A stretch of 64,000 bases of DNA, from contig OZ251242.1 of assembly GCA_965240325.2 (NCBI GenBank), forward strand, positions 682,001 to 746,000, written 5' to 3'. The stretch is from Rebecca billardiae RCC1528. Taxonomy: Eukaryota; Haptophyta. Below the pieces are notes generated by a model. It was not told the DNA's origin. It searched no databases and was given only the letters and a program-made list of their open reading frames with translations. Below, in pieces: positions 10,357 to 20,100 of the stretch. Position 1 is the stretch's first letter, and every line of letters begins with the position of its first letter. The position numbers were made by a program, and so were the translations under genes.

Positions 10357-11385
10357 ATGGGCAGGCCACCGGCAGGCCCAACGAGGAAGGTATCTACGTT
10401 GAAACAATTAGATTCAGTGGTCGAGACAGTGGTTCAGGCGGGAGTGGAGGCAAATACGACTCGGTCGTACAATACTGCAGTCAAGGCGTGGCTGCGATTC
10501 TGCGGCCAATACCATCTACGGCCGGATGGGTTTCACATTAACAAGCAATTTGAACGGTTTGCTGGGTTCCTGCTGGCCGCTGGGAATTTGGCAAATACGG
10601 TAAAGACGTACACAGGGGCGGTCCGAGCTTGGGCACGAGCGAGAGGTTATACCGTCTGCAAACGTAGCTTCGTTGAAAAACGGATCGTACAGTTTATAGA
10701 AGCGCAACACGGAAAGACCCCCCTAAGGAAGCGGGGACTGACGGCGGCTCAACTTTCGACAGTTTGTGCTCGGCTGAAGTTGTCCCGAGCGCACCGAGAT
10801 AAGATGTGGCTTGCATTAGTCACTGTGGCGACATTCGGGCTGCTACGGTCTGAACATTTCTCTGCAGGGGGACACTCCGCTGTGGGGCAGGGTACCAGAA
10901 TCATACACTGGGACGACGTGCTTTGGGACACAACGGGAAAAGGGATATTTATCATTCTACACCGTGGCAAACGACAGCGCGAGCCAGTGGGCGTCTGGCT
11001 ACCTAAGCTCACCAACACTTCAGGGGTGTGCTGCCCGGTGCGGGCACTGCGAGATTGGTGGCAGTACAGTCGCTCACGCCTCCGACGAGGTGAGGTACCG
11101 TCGGGGCCAGTCTTTAGTTCAGCCAAGTCAAGAGGCTGCCCCCTACCATATGAGGAGGCGCTAGGGTGGGCACACGCCCTCGGAGTCTCCCTGGGGTTGG
11201 GGGGTACGGCCCTCGGGACACATACATGGCGGCGTACAGGGTTATGGCTGGCAGAGTCGGCCAAATTGACGGAGGACGACTGCAAGCTTATTGGCAGGTG
11301 GCATTCGGGCGTGTGGCGATCCTACTCGTCTCAGGCTTTGCGGCGAGGCCAATTATGTGCTCGAATGGCAAAAGCACTCGGCTAA
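10357..11385 (+). CDS. Tyrosine recombinase of the retrotransposon
   Basis: 342 residues from ATG 10357, six bases after the RNase H stop. An N-terminal SAM-like core-binding region (about 15-115) precedes the catalytic domain. The visible tetrad is R164 in TFGLLRSEHF, H289 and R292 in THTWRRTG, W315/H316 in GRWHSG, and the nucleophile Y323 in WRSYSSQ. All key residues are present. In YR retroelements this enzyme inserts a circular DNA intermediate by recombination rather than by an integrase, which fits the repeat layout around it. Confidence 0.88.
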   Translation: MGRPPAGPTRKVSTLKQLDSVVETVVQAGVEANTTRSYNTAVKAWLRFCGQYHLRPDGFHINKQFERFAGFLLAAGNLANTVKTYTGAVRAWARARGYTVCKRSFVEKRIVQFIEAQHGKTPLRKRGLTAAQLSTVCARLKLSRAHRDKMWLALVTVATFGLLRSEHFSAGGHSAVGQGTRIIHWDDVLWDTTGKGIFIILHRGKRQREPVGVWLPKLTNTSGVCCPVRALRDWWQYSRSRLRRGEVPSGPVFSSAKSRGCPLPYEEALGWAHALGVSLGLGGTALGTHTWRRTGLWLAESAKLTEDDCKLIGRWHSGVWRSYSSQALRRGQLCARMAKALG

Positions 11386-11982
11386 GGCTAGGCACTGGTC
11401 AGACATTGCGATTGATGCAACCGACCACGCCAAGGCTGGAAGCAAGCCCACTTGTCGAGTTATACACACGATCATAGATATATATATATATATATTTAAT
11501 TAATTAATGAATTTATTCACATATGACTCATTGACCGTTCCTGACAGTGCGTCGAGTGGCGGGACAGCAGTGGTCGCTAGTGTTAAACAGTAGTTGTGTT
11601 GTGCATTTTGTCAAACGATGACAGTCATTCGTGCTGACGGAGAATGCACCCCCCCCCCCCCCCTTGCCCTGCTCGCACAGGTACTTTGTACTACCGGATG
11701 CACAAATCGCATGCCAGTAGACATACAATCTATATTGTTATTGTTTGGGAGAGTGATCGAACCAGGAGCCCAACTCAGGCGGGAACTAGCAGTGTGCGGC
11801 CGAATATTGTGAGTAGTTTTTCCATCGATGACCACCATCGGTCCGTCCGCTCTACATGTGGGGGATAAACTGGACAGTGCGGTCAGAAGCCCTGGCTAGC
11901 GATAGTTGTTGCTGGTCCGATATGGAAGAACCGACCGACACAGTGATACTTATCAGTGTGTCGCTCCGGTCCATCCGGTTTG
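11386..11982 (+). other. Retroelement 3' non-coding segment
   Basis: No gene is seen. It contains a TA run followed by TTAATTAATTAA (11476-11508) and a run of 15 C (11649-11663). It separates the recombinase from repeat B1. Confidence 0.6.
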
Positions 11983-12354
11983 GGGGAATCGTTGTCTGTT
12001 GCCCAAGGTATCCACAGTCAGTGGGTCCCTGGCAAAAGACAATGACGAACAAGCAAATACTATCGCTTACTTCAGCGGTGACCATGGAGTCCGACTCTGC
12101 CCCAAAGAAAGCGGACGAATCATCGGATGGAACATTGCTGGTTCGGCATCAACATCAATATCAAGACTAGACCGCCCACAAGTTCAGAGACACTGTAACT
12201 TGCTTGAACAAACATTGGGCTCACCAATCGACCACTCCCGCGAAGCCGAGGTCAAATGTACAAACGTTGATGAACCTCGTCTCGCGGTGAGCCTCTGCTT
12301 TCTGCTTGCTCGCGTAAGGAGATGGCGGAGGCAAAGCCACTAACAATAACAAGG
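11983..12354 (+). repeat. Retroelement direct repeat B1
   Basis: It matches 13480-13851 over about 372 bp at a constant offset of 1497, differing by one G near the left end. Its last 93 bp (12262-12354) recur a third time at 16844-16936. Confidence 0.85.
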
Positions 12355-12518
12355 GCGCTCGGGCTGAAAGGCCCGGGCGTCCGCCCCCACACTCGTTCCG
12401 GTCGGGGGCCGCACATTAAAGCAAGGACGCAGTGGGGGGAGCGGGAACTTAGGCGCGCGCGCGCGCGCGCGCGGTAGTTTGCCAGCTGAGGACTAGCAGT
12501 GTTATTCTATCCGACTAA
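12355..12518 (+). repeat. Segment C: probable right terminus of the element family
   Basis: This follows B1 and carries a CG microsatellite (12450-12474), ending ATCCGACTAA. The same 164 bp follow the B fragment at 16937-17100 and stop at exactly the same base, which marks a real element end. Repeat A2 starts within its last three bases (TAA), so B1-C-A2 looks like a right end joined to a left end, as in a circular intermediate. Confidence 0.7.
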
Positions 12519-13314
12519 CCCCTCTTAGACCACAGTGTCTAACGAGAACTTTAGTCGGGCCAACCGTCGGCGGCCCTTGGCAACATCGCCATTGACGGCC
12601 GGTAGAGGCCGGCAGTAAGGCAGGATCCAGGCGGAGGCTCTCACCAGAGTTGGCGGCGCCGCGCGCGCCGCGCGCGCACGCAAGGAGAGACACCATTCGG
12701 ATCGTAGCTGGCAGCCAAGGGCCCAGTAGGCAGCCGAACGCGTGAGGCCTCGGAGAGAGGTAGCTGGCAAATGGAACATCCAGGACGTACAAACGTACAC
12801 GGATGCAGCCGTACGGGCAATACGTATGATGCAGAGGTACACTGTCGCGCGACAGGAAGAGTGTGAAGTCGATCAGTCATCGCCGCCGCGCGCGCGCGCG
12901 CGCCAGTGCAGAAGGGAGAGGACAGGCGGAGCCGGGACCAAACGCGGAGCCCACGAAGGCAGAGGCTCGTGCGACACACGAGGATCACACGCCGCACGAG
13001 GACCGTGGCCGGGTGCGGCCCCCGAGCAGCGGGCAGAGGCGACCTATCGACGGTCGCCACACCGAGTGGCAGCCATTTCGTCCTGCGGCGAAGTCTTGCG
13101 GCCGGGCGCGCCTCCTGCGCCGCGCCCCTGGCGCGGAGCGTGGACGGGCGCAGGTTTGCGCCTCGCGCCGGCGCATCTTGGGCTCAAGCCCGTCGAAGAG
13201 CACGTGTTTGCGTCGCGCTTCGAAGGAGGGGGTTGGCAGCTCTTGTGGAGGAGGGCTCGGCGCGAGACGCTGTCGAGCAAGGGTCGCCTCCTTCCACAGG
13301 AATCAAAGCTCTTT
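12516..13314 (+). repeat. Retroelement direct repeat A2
   Basis: Second full copy of A, about 799 bp, apparently identical to 5053-5851. It is followed by 165 bp of unique sequence (13315-13479) and then B2. Confidence 0.85.
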
Positions 13315-13479
13315 CCCGCCCACCCGCCCGCACGCATTTATTTTCGTTGTTACGGGATTCCATCAACCCGAATAAACAGGGCAGCGGTGCTTCTTTTCCG
13401 GCGAGCAAGCCGAGCCTGTTGAAGCCAATGAAAACGGCTTCAACAACCATCCTTGTTAACCAACGGACCGACGACAATT

Positions 13480-13851
13480 GGGGAATCGTTGTCTGTTGCC
13501 CAAGGTATCCACAGTCAGTGGGTCCCTGGCAAAAGACAATGACGAACAAGCAAATACTATCGCTTACTTCAGCGGTGACCATGGAGTCCGACTCTGCCCC
13601 AAAGAAAGCGGACGAATCATCGGATGGAACATTGCTGGTTCGGCATCAACATCAATATCAAGACTAGACCGCCCACAAGTTCAGAGACACTGTAACTTGC
13701 TTGAACAAACATTGGGCTCACCAATCGACCACTCCCGCGAAGCCGAGGTCAAATGTACAAACGTTGATGAACCTCGTCTCGCGGTGAGCCTCTGCTTTCT
13801 GCTTGCTCGCGTAAGGAGATGGCGGAGGCAAAGCCACTAACAATAACAAGG
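13480..13851 (+). repeat. Retroelement direct repeat B2
   Basis: Second copy of B, ending AACAAGG where similarity to B1 stops. Segment C is absent after it, so the right end is either truncated here or defined differently from the 16844-17100 fragment. Confidence 0.8.
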
Positions 13852-14074
13852 AGGCCGTGCCGGCGTGCCGAGCAGCGCGACCACCTCGTCGGGCCCATGC
13901 TTCTGCACCATTGCGGCACGCCTCCGGGAAGGCGGCAGCTGCTTGCCGAGCGTGCCGATCGGTGCGGCTGCCGGCTGGCAAGCCCCTCGGTCGGAGTCGG
14001 TGCCGCAGCTGCAGTGCCCGGTGGCGTCTCTGAATCGGCGGCCCGATCGATGCCGGCGCTAGCTCGAACGCAAA

Positions 14075-14113
14075 GCTCGTCGTGATGATCGTTGGGAGAT
14101 CATCACGACGAGC
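14075..14113 (-). terminator. Perfect 16-bp stem hairpin just after the EsV-1-7 stop codon
   Basis: GCTCGTCGTGATGATC and its exact complement are separated by a 7-base loop (14091-14097). It starts 18 bases beyond the stop of the minus-strand EsV-1-7 gene, so it would be in the 3' UTR. It could direct 3'-end formation or mRNA stability; that role is inferred from position only. Confidence 0.4.
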
Positions 14114-14130
14114 CACGCTTCACGGCTTCA

Positions 14131-15825
14131 TCAGCCTGCACCGTCGCGGATCCTGGCCCTCCTGGCCATCACCACAGGTATGTCCTGTGGTTGCTGCCGT
14201 CGTGCTGCTCCCGCCGCCATGGATGGTGATGGTAGTCCTGGCAGACCCTGGTCGTAGATGCCATAGGCAGCCCGGACTGCGTTGTCACCTGCGTTGCCGG
14301 GCAGATGCCGCTCGTCCAGGGCCCAGGCATCATCATTGACCACCCCGTCATCAATCGAGTGGATCGTGCCATCTGACGAGCGCCAGCGGACGATGCTGAC
14401 AGCGACCAGCGGCGGCGGTGGGGAAAGCTGTGGCGCGGCATCCGAAACAGCGGCAACGCAGCTGGTGGATTTGTGCTGTCGCTTCGCTGCGCGCGTGCCC
14501 TGGTCGCCGGTGCCATGCTCCAGCCCGCGCTTGGGGACGGCGAGCCGACCGCCAACCATGCCGGCCAGCTTGTGCGTAGCGCACCGGCTGGCGCGCGCGT
14601 CGCCCGGCATGCCAAAGGTAGGCCGTGTGGTGCAGCCGGCGTGATCACACCTGGGGCTCCTCAAGTCGACCATGCCGGCCAGCGTGTGCGCAGCGCACCG
14701 GCTGGCGCGCGCGTCGCCCGGCATGCCGAATGAAGGCACCGTGGTGCAGCCGGTATGATCACACTTGGGGCTCCTCACGTCGACCATGCCGGCCAGCTTG
14801 TGCGTAGCGCACCGGCTGGCGCGCGCGTCGCCCGGCATGCCGAACGCAGGCTGCTTGGTGCAGCCCGCGTGATCACACTTGCGGCTCACCACGTCGACCA
14901 TGCCGGCCAGCTTGTGCGCAGCGCACCGGCTGGCGCGCGCGTCGCCCGGCATGCCAAACGAAGGCACCGTGGTGCAGCCGGTATGATCACACTTGGGGCT
15001 CTTCACATCGACCATGCCGGCCAGCTTGTGCGCAGCGCACCGGCTGGCGCGCGCGTCGCCCGGCATGCCGAAGTAAGGCCGCGTGGTGCAGCCCGCGTGA
15101 TCACACTTGCGGCTCACCACGTCGACCATGCCGGCCAGCCTGTGCGCAGCGCACCGGCTGGCGCGCGCGTCGCCCGGCATGCCGAACGCAGGCTGCTTGG
15201 TGCAGCCCGCGTGATCACACTTGGGGTTCTTCACGTTGATCATGCCGGCCAGCTTGTGCGTGGCGCACCGGCTGGCGCGCGCGTCGCCCGGCATGCCGAA
15301 CGCAGGCTGCTTGGTGCAGCCAGCGTGATCACACTGGCGGCTCACCAAGTTGACCATGCCGGCCAGCTTGTGCGTAGCGCACCGGCTGGCACGCGCGTCG
15401 CCCGGCATGCCAAACGAAGGCACCGTGGTGCAGCCGGTATGATCACACTTGGGGCTCTTCACATCGACCATGCCGGCCAGCTTGTGCGCAGCGCACCGGC
15501 TGGCGCGCGCGTCGCCCGGCATGCCGAAGTAAGGCCGCGTGGTGCAGCCCGCGTAATCACACTTGGGGTTCACCACGTTGGCCATGCCGGCCAGCTTGTG
15601 CGCAGCGCACCGGCTGGCGCGCGCGTCGCCCGGCATGCCGAACGCAGGCTGCTTGGTGCAGCCCGCGTGATCACACTTGGGGTGCTTCACGTCGATCATG
15701 CCGGCCAGCTTGTGCGTGGCGCACCGGCTGGCGCGCGCGTCGCCCGGCATGCCGAACGCAGGCTGCTTGGTGCAGCCCACGTGATCACACTTGCGGCTCT
15801 TCACGTCGACCATGCCGGCCAGCAT
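14131..15825 (-). CDS. EsV-1-7 cysteine-repeat protein with 11 repeats
   Basis: 564 residues. From residue 10 on, eleven near-identical 38-residue units follow the spacing C-x4-C-x16-C-x2-H-x12, for example KCDHAGC then FGMPGDARASRC then AAHK. This is the EsV-1-7 repeat, first noted in an Ectocarpus virus protein and in the brown-algal developmental regulator IMMEDIATE UPRIGHT, and probably a small zinc-binding unit. Three subtypes alternate at the variable loop (TKQPA, TTRPY, TTVPS). The last 130 residues are unrelated and disordered, ending with Pro, Ser and Arg-rich stretches. The ATG at 15825 starts one partial unit before the first Cys, so an upstream exon is possible. Function is unknown; a regulatory role is inferred from the family. 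Confidence 0.8.
   Translation of the reverse strand: MLAGMVDVKSRKCDHVGCTKQPAFGMPGDARASRCATHKLAGMIDVKHPKCDHAGCTKQPAFGMPGDARASRCAAHKLAGMANVVNPKCDYAGCTTRPYFGMPGDARASRCAAHKLAGMVDVKSPKCDHTGCTTVPSFGMPGDARASRCATHKLAGMVNLVSRQCDHAGCTKQPAFGMPGDARASRCATHKLAGMINVKNPKCDHAGCTKQPAFGMPGDARASRCAAHRLAGMVDVVSRKCDHAGCTTRPYFGMPGDARASRCAAHKLAGMVDVKSPKCDHTGCTTVPSFGMPGDARASRCAAHKLAGMVDVVSRKCDHAGCTKQPAFGMPGDARASRCATHKLAGMVDVRSPKCDHTGCTTVPSFGMPGDARASRCAAHTLAGMVDLRSPRCDHAGCTTRPTFGMPGDARASRCATHKLAGMVGGRLAVPKRGLEHGTGDQGTRAAKRQHKSTSCVAAVSDAAPQLSPPPPLVAVSIVRWRSSDGTIHSIDDGVVNDDAWALDERHLPGNAGDNAVRAAYGIYDQGLPGLPSPSMAAGAARRQQPQDIPVVMARRARIRDGAG
14560..15815. repeat. 114-bp coding minisatellite of the EsV-1-7 gene
   Basis: Eleven tandem 114-bp units with high DNA identity, including at silent positions, indicate recent expansion or gene conversion. 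The core GCGCGCGTCGCCCGGCATGC recurs in nearly every unit, while loop and linker codons vary between units. Confidence 0.85.
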
Positions 15826-15911
15826 TGCATTATCATAGGGAGCAAGGGTGGTCGTGGGAGTTCTTCACTCTGAACTCGCCAGACTGGCGGCGACTGCGCA
15901 TCCTTGGCGCA

Positions 15912-16454
15912 TCACTGAATTCGAGATCTAGGCGGGCGGGCGGCTCGGGAGTCGGGCGGGCAATACAGTAAGTAAGCTTTTGGAATGGCGTCGGTCCTCA
16001 CGCAGGCTGTGGTGCAACCTGGCCGGAGCCAGATCGCTGCGTGCACGTCGTGGGCATCGCGTTTGAGTAGCGTCTCGAGCTGCCGCACGCGTTGATCACA
16101 CGCCTTGCGATGAGCGTCGATCGGGTAGAAATGTGAACGAGGCTTCCCACATCGTTTGGATTCATACGCAGCAGCAAGTAGGGCGATGTCCGGCGGCGCG
16201 CTGCGGCACGGGTGCAGCTTGGAGAGCAATGCGCGTACACGAGGAAGATGCTCACCGAGGATGTGTTCGAGCGAATGGTGCGGCCGGGCGACGACGTCAG
16301 CTGCACTGCGTGCTGCATCGATCGATGTGGCCGAACCACGGAACATGGAAGGTGCAGGTGAAGACGGACTGGGTGCAACGGCGCTGGCGTGATCGCGTAC
16401 GATCGTGTGCTTGCCAGCGGCGCGCTCCGTGCCGATCATGACATCGCCGTGCAT
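15912..16454 (-). CDS. Hypothetical 180-residue protein upstream of the EsV-1-7 gene
   Basis: From ATG 16454 (MHGDVMIGTERAAGK) the frame has balanced composition. It includes a helical region (HSLEHILGEHLPRVRALLSKL) and a Cys/His-containing part (DAHRKACDQRVRQLETLLKR). It could be a separate gene or an upstream exon of the EsV-1-7 gene 86 bases downstream on the same strand. No domain is recognised. The real start may be further upstream, since the frame stays open to 16661 without an ATG. Confidence 0.35.
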   Translation of the reverse strand: MHGDVMIGTERAAGKHTIVRDHASAVAPSPSSPAPSMFRGSATSIDAARSAADVVARPHHSLEHILGEHLPRVRALLSKLHPCRSAPPDIALLAAAYESKRCGKPRSHFYPIDAHRKACDQRVRQLETLLKRDAHDVHAAIWLRPGCTTACVRTDAIPKAYLLYCPPDSRAARPPRSRIQ

Positions 16455-16843
16455 GGTGACGTCGTTATCTGCTGGTGATCGCGCAGCGCGTGCGCATGCG
16501 AGGGCTCGCTGGGCAGATGCGCTGGATGCGAGTATGCGACGAGGGTGCAGGGGAAAGGGAGAGTTTTCGTGCACGTCCGGTCGTCCGGGCCCTATCTTGT
16601 AATCGACGTACCCGTTTACATATTCGATCGGATTACGACCGTCTAGGCACCATTTATTCACAACAGATTGGGGTGCATAGCAGAGTTCATTCCTTTATAG
16701 AGTTGCAAAATATGGCGGGCTATGTGCGCACCGGTCGTAAAGCATATCTCGCCATTCTTTGTATTATCTGGATATATCACAGCCAATCTTGAACCAAATG
16801 AGAATTTCTCAAATTCTCAAAAGTTCGTAGCCTATAGAGGGGT

Positions 16844-17100
16844 AAACGTTGATGAACCTCGTCTCGCGGTGAGCCTCTGCTTTCTGCTTGCTCGCGTAAG
16901 GAGATGGCGGAGGCAAAGCCACTAACAATAACAAGGGCGCTCGGGCTGAAAGGCCCGGGCGTCCGCCCCCACACTCGTTCCGGTCGGGGGCCGCACATTA
17001 AAGCAAGGACGCAGTGGGGGGAGCGGGAACTTAGGCGCGCGCGCGCGCGCGCGCGGTAGTTTGCCAGCTGAGGACTAGCAGTGTTATTCTATCCGACTAA
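16844..17100 (+). mobile_element. Solo right end (B-C) of the YR retrotransposon
   Basis: It matches 12262-12518 throughout at an offset of 4582, including the CG microsatellite and the terminal ATCCGACTAA. The next base belongs to the receptor gene's upstream region, and the ATG lies only 58 bp further on. It is a 5'-truncated insertion or a recombination remnant. Confidence 0.8.
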
Positions 17101-17158
17101 TGAGCACGTTATTTGCGCTGGTCGCTTCCTCGCTGCAGGAGCCCAACATCAGCCACAC

Positions 17159-20100
17159 ATGACTGACCGCGCGGACGCCTCCCCGCTCGCGAAGCTCGCC
17201 GAGGTGTGGGGGCGAGGCGACGTGGCGGCGCTGCTCGAGGCGAGCGAGGTGGACCTTTCTGACAAGCAGTCGGTCTCCGAGGGCGTGGAGTGGCAGGGCG
17301 TGCTCCAGCTGGTGGAAACGTCGAGACACCTCGAGACACTCAACCTCACGTGTGCGCACGCGGCGGGGCAACGTGGGGCGTGCACGCGGAGGCGCATGGG
17401 CACAACATGGCGCGCGTGTGGCACGCGGATCGGGGCGTGTCGGCGCCGCTTCGGGCGCCGCGCCGCCGCCGCCGCAAACGCCGCATACGGTCCTCACGAC
17501 GGCGCGCGCGCGCAAGCGCACGCGTCGGCGCACGCGCGCTGATGCGTGCGCGCGCGGCGGGGGCGTGGGCGCGCGCAGCGCGCGCGTGCATGCTGCACCG
17601 CGCGCGCCGTCTCACACGCCGCTCAGCCGCGCCCCGCCCCGCGCCCGCCCCTGCGCGCAGTGGCACCGGCGTGGGTGACGAGGGTGCCGCGCAGCTCGGC
17701 GCCGCCCTCGCGTCGGGCAAGACGCGCCTGCGGGAGCTGTACCTCTTGTGAGCGCTGGGGAGTGCGCGGCGCGCGGCGCGTGGACGGTGGGCAGCGGGGA
17801 GGCGGGCTGGCGGTGGCATGCTCCATCATGCGCACCGCAGCGCACGAGCTCGGGCCGCCGCGCGCGCGCGGGGCGCCGAGCGCAGCGCCGAGCGCCGCGC
17901 CACCGCCGCCGTGCGCGCCGCGCGCGGCGGCGGTGGCGCGGAGGCGGCGGCGGCGCGCGCGCGCAAGCGCACGCGTCGGCGCACGCGCGCCGATGCGTGC
18001 GCGCGCGGCGGGCGCGCGTGCGCGCGTGGCGCGCGCGTGCATGCTGCACCACGCGCGCCGTCGCACACGCCGCTCAGCCGCGCCCCGCCCCGCGCCCTCC
18101 CCTGCGCGCAGTGGCACCCGCGTGGGTGACGAGGGTGCCACGCAGCTCGGCGCCGCCCTCGCGTCGGGCAAGACGCGCCTGCGGGAGCTGCACCTCAAGT
18201 GAGCGCTGGGGAGTGCGCGGCGCGTGGACGGTGGGCGGCGGGGAGGCGGGCTGGCGGTGGCATGCTCCAGCATGCGCACCGCAGCGCACGAGCCCGGGCC
18301 GCCGCGCGCGCGCGGGGCGCCGAGCGCCGCGCCGAGCGCCGCGCCACCGCCGCCGTGCGCGCCGCGCGCGGCGGCGGTGGCGCGGAGGCGGCGGCGGCGC
18401 GCGCGCAAGCGCACGCGTCGGCGCACGCGCGCCGATGCGTGCGCGCGCGGCGGGGGCGCGGGCGCGCGCGGCGCGCGCATGCATGCTGCACCACGCGCGC
18501 CGTCGCACACGCCGCTCAGCCGCGCCCCGCCCCGCGCCCTCCCCTGCGCGCAGTTACACCCGCGTGGGTGACGAGGGTGCCACGCAGCTCGGCGCCGCCC
18601 TCGCGTCGGGCAAGACGCGCCTGCGGGTGCTGAACCTCACGTGAGCGCTGGGGAGTGCGCGGCGCGCGGCGCGTGGACGGTGAGCGGCGGGGAGGCGGGC
18701 TGGCGGTGGCATGCTCCATCATGCGCACCGCAGCGCACGAGCCCGGGCCGCCGCGCGCGCGCGGGGCGCCGAGCGCCGCGCCGAGCGCCGCGCCACCGCC
18801 GCCGTGCGCGCCGCGCGCGGCGGCGGTGGCGCGGAGGCGGCGGCGGCGCGCGCGCGCAAGCGCACGCGTCGGCGCACGCGCGCCGATGCGCGCGCGCGCG
18901 GCGGGGGCGCGGGCGCGCGCAGCGCGCGCATGCATGCTGCACCACGCGCGCCGTCGCACACGCCGCTCAGCCGCGCCCCGCCCCGCGCCCTCCCCTGCGC
19001 GCAGTTACTGCCGCGGCGTGGGTGACGAGGGTGCCACGCAGCTCGGCGCCGCCCTCGCGTCGGGCAAGACGCGCCTGCGGGGGCTGGGCCTCAGGTGAGC
19101 GCTGCGGAGTGCGCGGCGCGTGGACGGTGGGCGGCGGGGAGGCGGGCTGGCGGTGGCATGCTCCATCATGCGTACCGCAGCGCACGAGCTCGGGCCGCCG
19201 CGCGCGCGCGGGGCGCCGAGCGCAGAGCCGAGCGCCGCGCCACCGCCGCCGTGCGCGCCGCGCGCGGCGGCGGTGGCGCGGAGGCGGCGGCGGCGCGCGC
19301 AAGCGCACGCGTCGGCGCACGCGCGCCGATGCGTGCGCACGCGGCGGGGGCGCGGGCGCGCGCGGCGCGCGCGTGCATGCTGCACCACGCGCGCCGTCGC
19401 ACACGCCGCTCAGCCGCGCCCCGCCCCGCGCCCTCCCCTGCGCGCAGTCGCACCGGCGTGGGTGACGAGGGTGCCACGCAGCTCGGCGCCGCCCTCGCGT
19501 CGGGCAAGACGCGCCTGCGGGAGCTGGACCTCCGGTGAGCGCTGGGGAGTGCGCGGCGCGCGGCGCGTGGCCGGTGGGCGGCGGGGAGGCGGGCTGGCGG
19601 TGGCATGCTCCATCATGCGCACCGCAGCGCACGAGCTCGGGCGTCCGCGCGCGCGCGGGGCGCCGAGCGCCGCGCCGAGCGCCGCGCCACCGCCGCCGTG
19701 CGCGCCACGCGCGGCGGCGGTGGCGCGGAGGCGGCGGCGGCGCGCGCGCGCAAGCGCACGCGTCGGCGCACGCGCGCCGATGCGTGCGCGCGCGGCGGGG
19801 GCGTGGGCGCGCGCGGCGCGCGCGTGCATGCTGCACCACGCGCGCCGTCGCACACGCCGCTCAGCCGCGCCCCGCCCCGCGCCCTCCCCTGCGCGCAGTG
19901 TCACCGGCGTGGGTGACGAGGGTGCCGCGCAGCTCGGCGCCGCCCTCGCGTCGGGCAAGACGCGCCTGCGGGAGCTGAGCCTCAGGTGAGCGCTGGGGAG
20001 TGCGCGGCGCGCGGCGCGTGGACGGTGGGCAGCGGGGAGGCGGGCTGGCGGTGGCATGCACCATCATGCACACCGAGGCGCACGAGCTCGGGCGTCCGCG

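Larger units (their letters stand above)
5053..13851 (+). mobile_element. Tyrosine-recombinase (DIRS/Ngaro/PAT-like) retrotransposon with split direct repeats
   Basis: Gag, reverse transcriptase, RNase H and a tyrosine recombinase follow one another in the order typical of YR retrotransposons. There is no integrase, protease or LTR pair. Two long direct-repeat families surround the genes as A1 (5053-5851), genes, B1 (11983-12354), C (12355-12518), A2 (12516-13314), B2 (13480-13851). This is the split-repeat layout known from Ngaro and PAT elements, here with 160-bp gaps. A1 and A2 look identical, which suggests a recent insertion or recent repeat homogenisation, although pol carries a frame change in a CG microsatellite. 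The exact right end is uncertain, because B2 lacks segment C. Confidence 0.72.

Noticed and set aside
5053-13314. A1 and A2 as LTRs of a gypsy-type element
   Set aside because: No integrase or protease is present, the recombinase is a tyrosine recombinase, and the B repeats fit the split-repeat layout better.
14755-15873. Plus-strand frame through the EsV-1-7 array
   Set aside because: It also repeats, but only because the DNA repeats; the minus strand has the exact Cys/His spacing of a known repeat.
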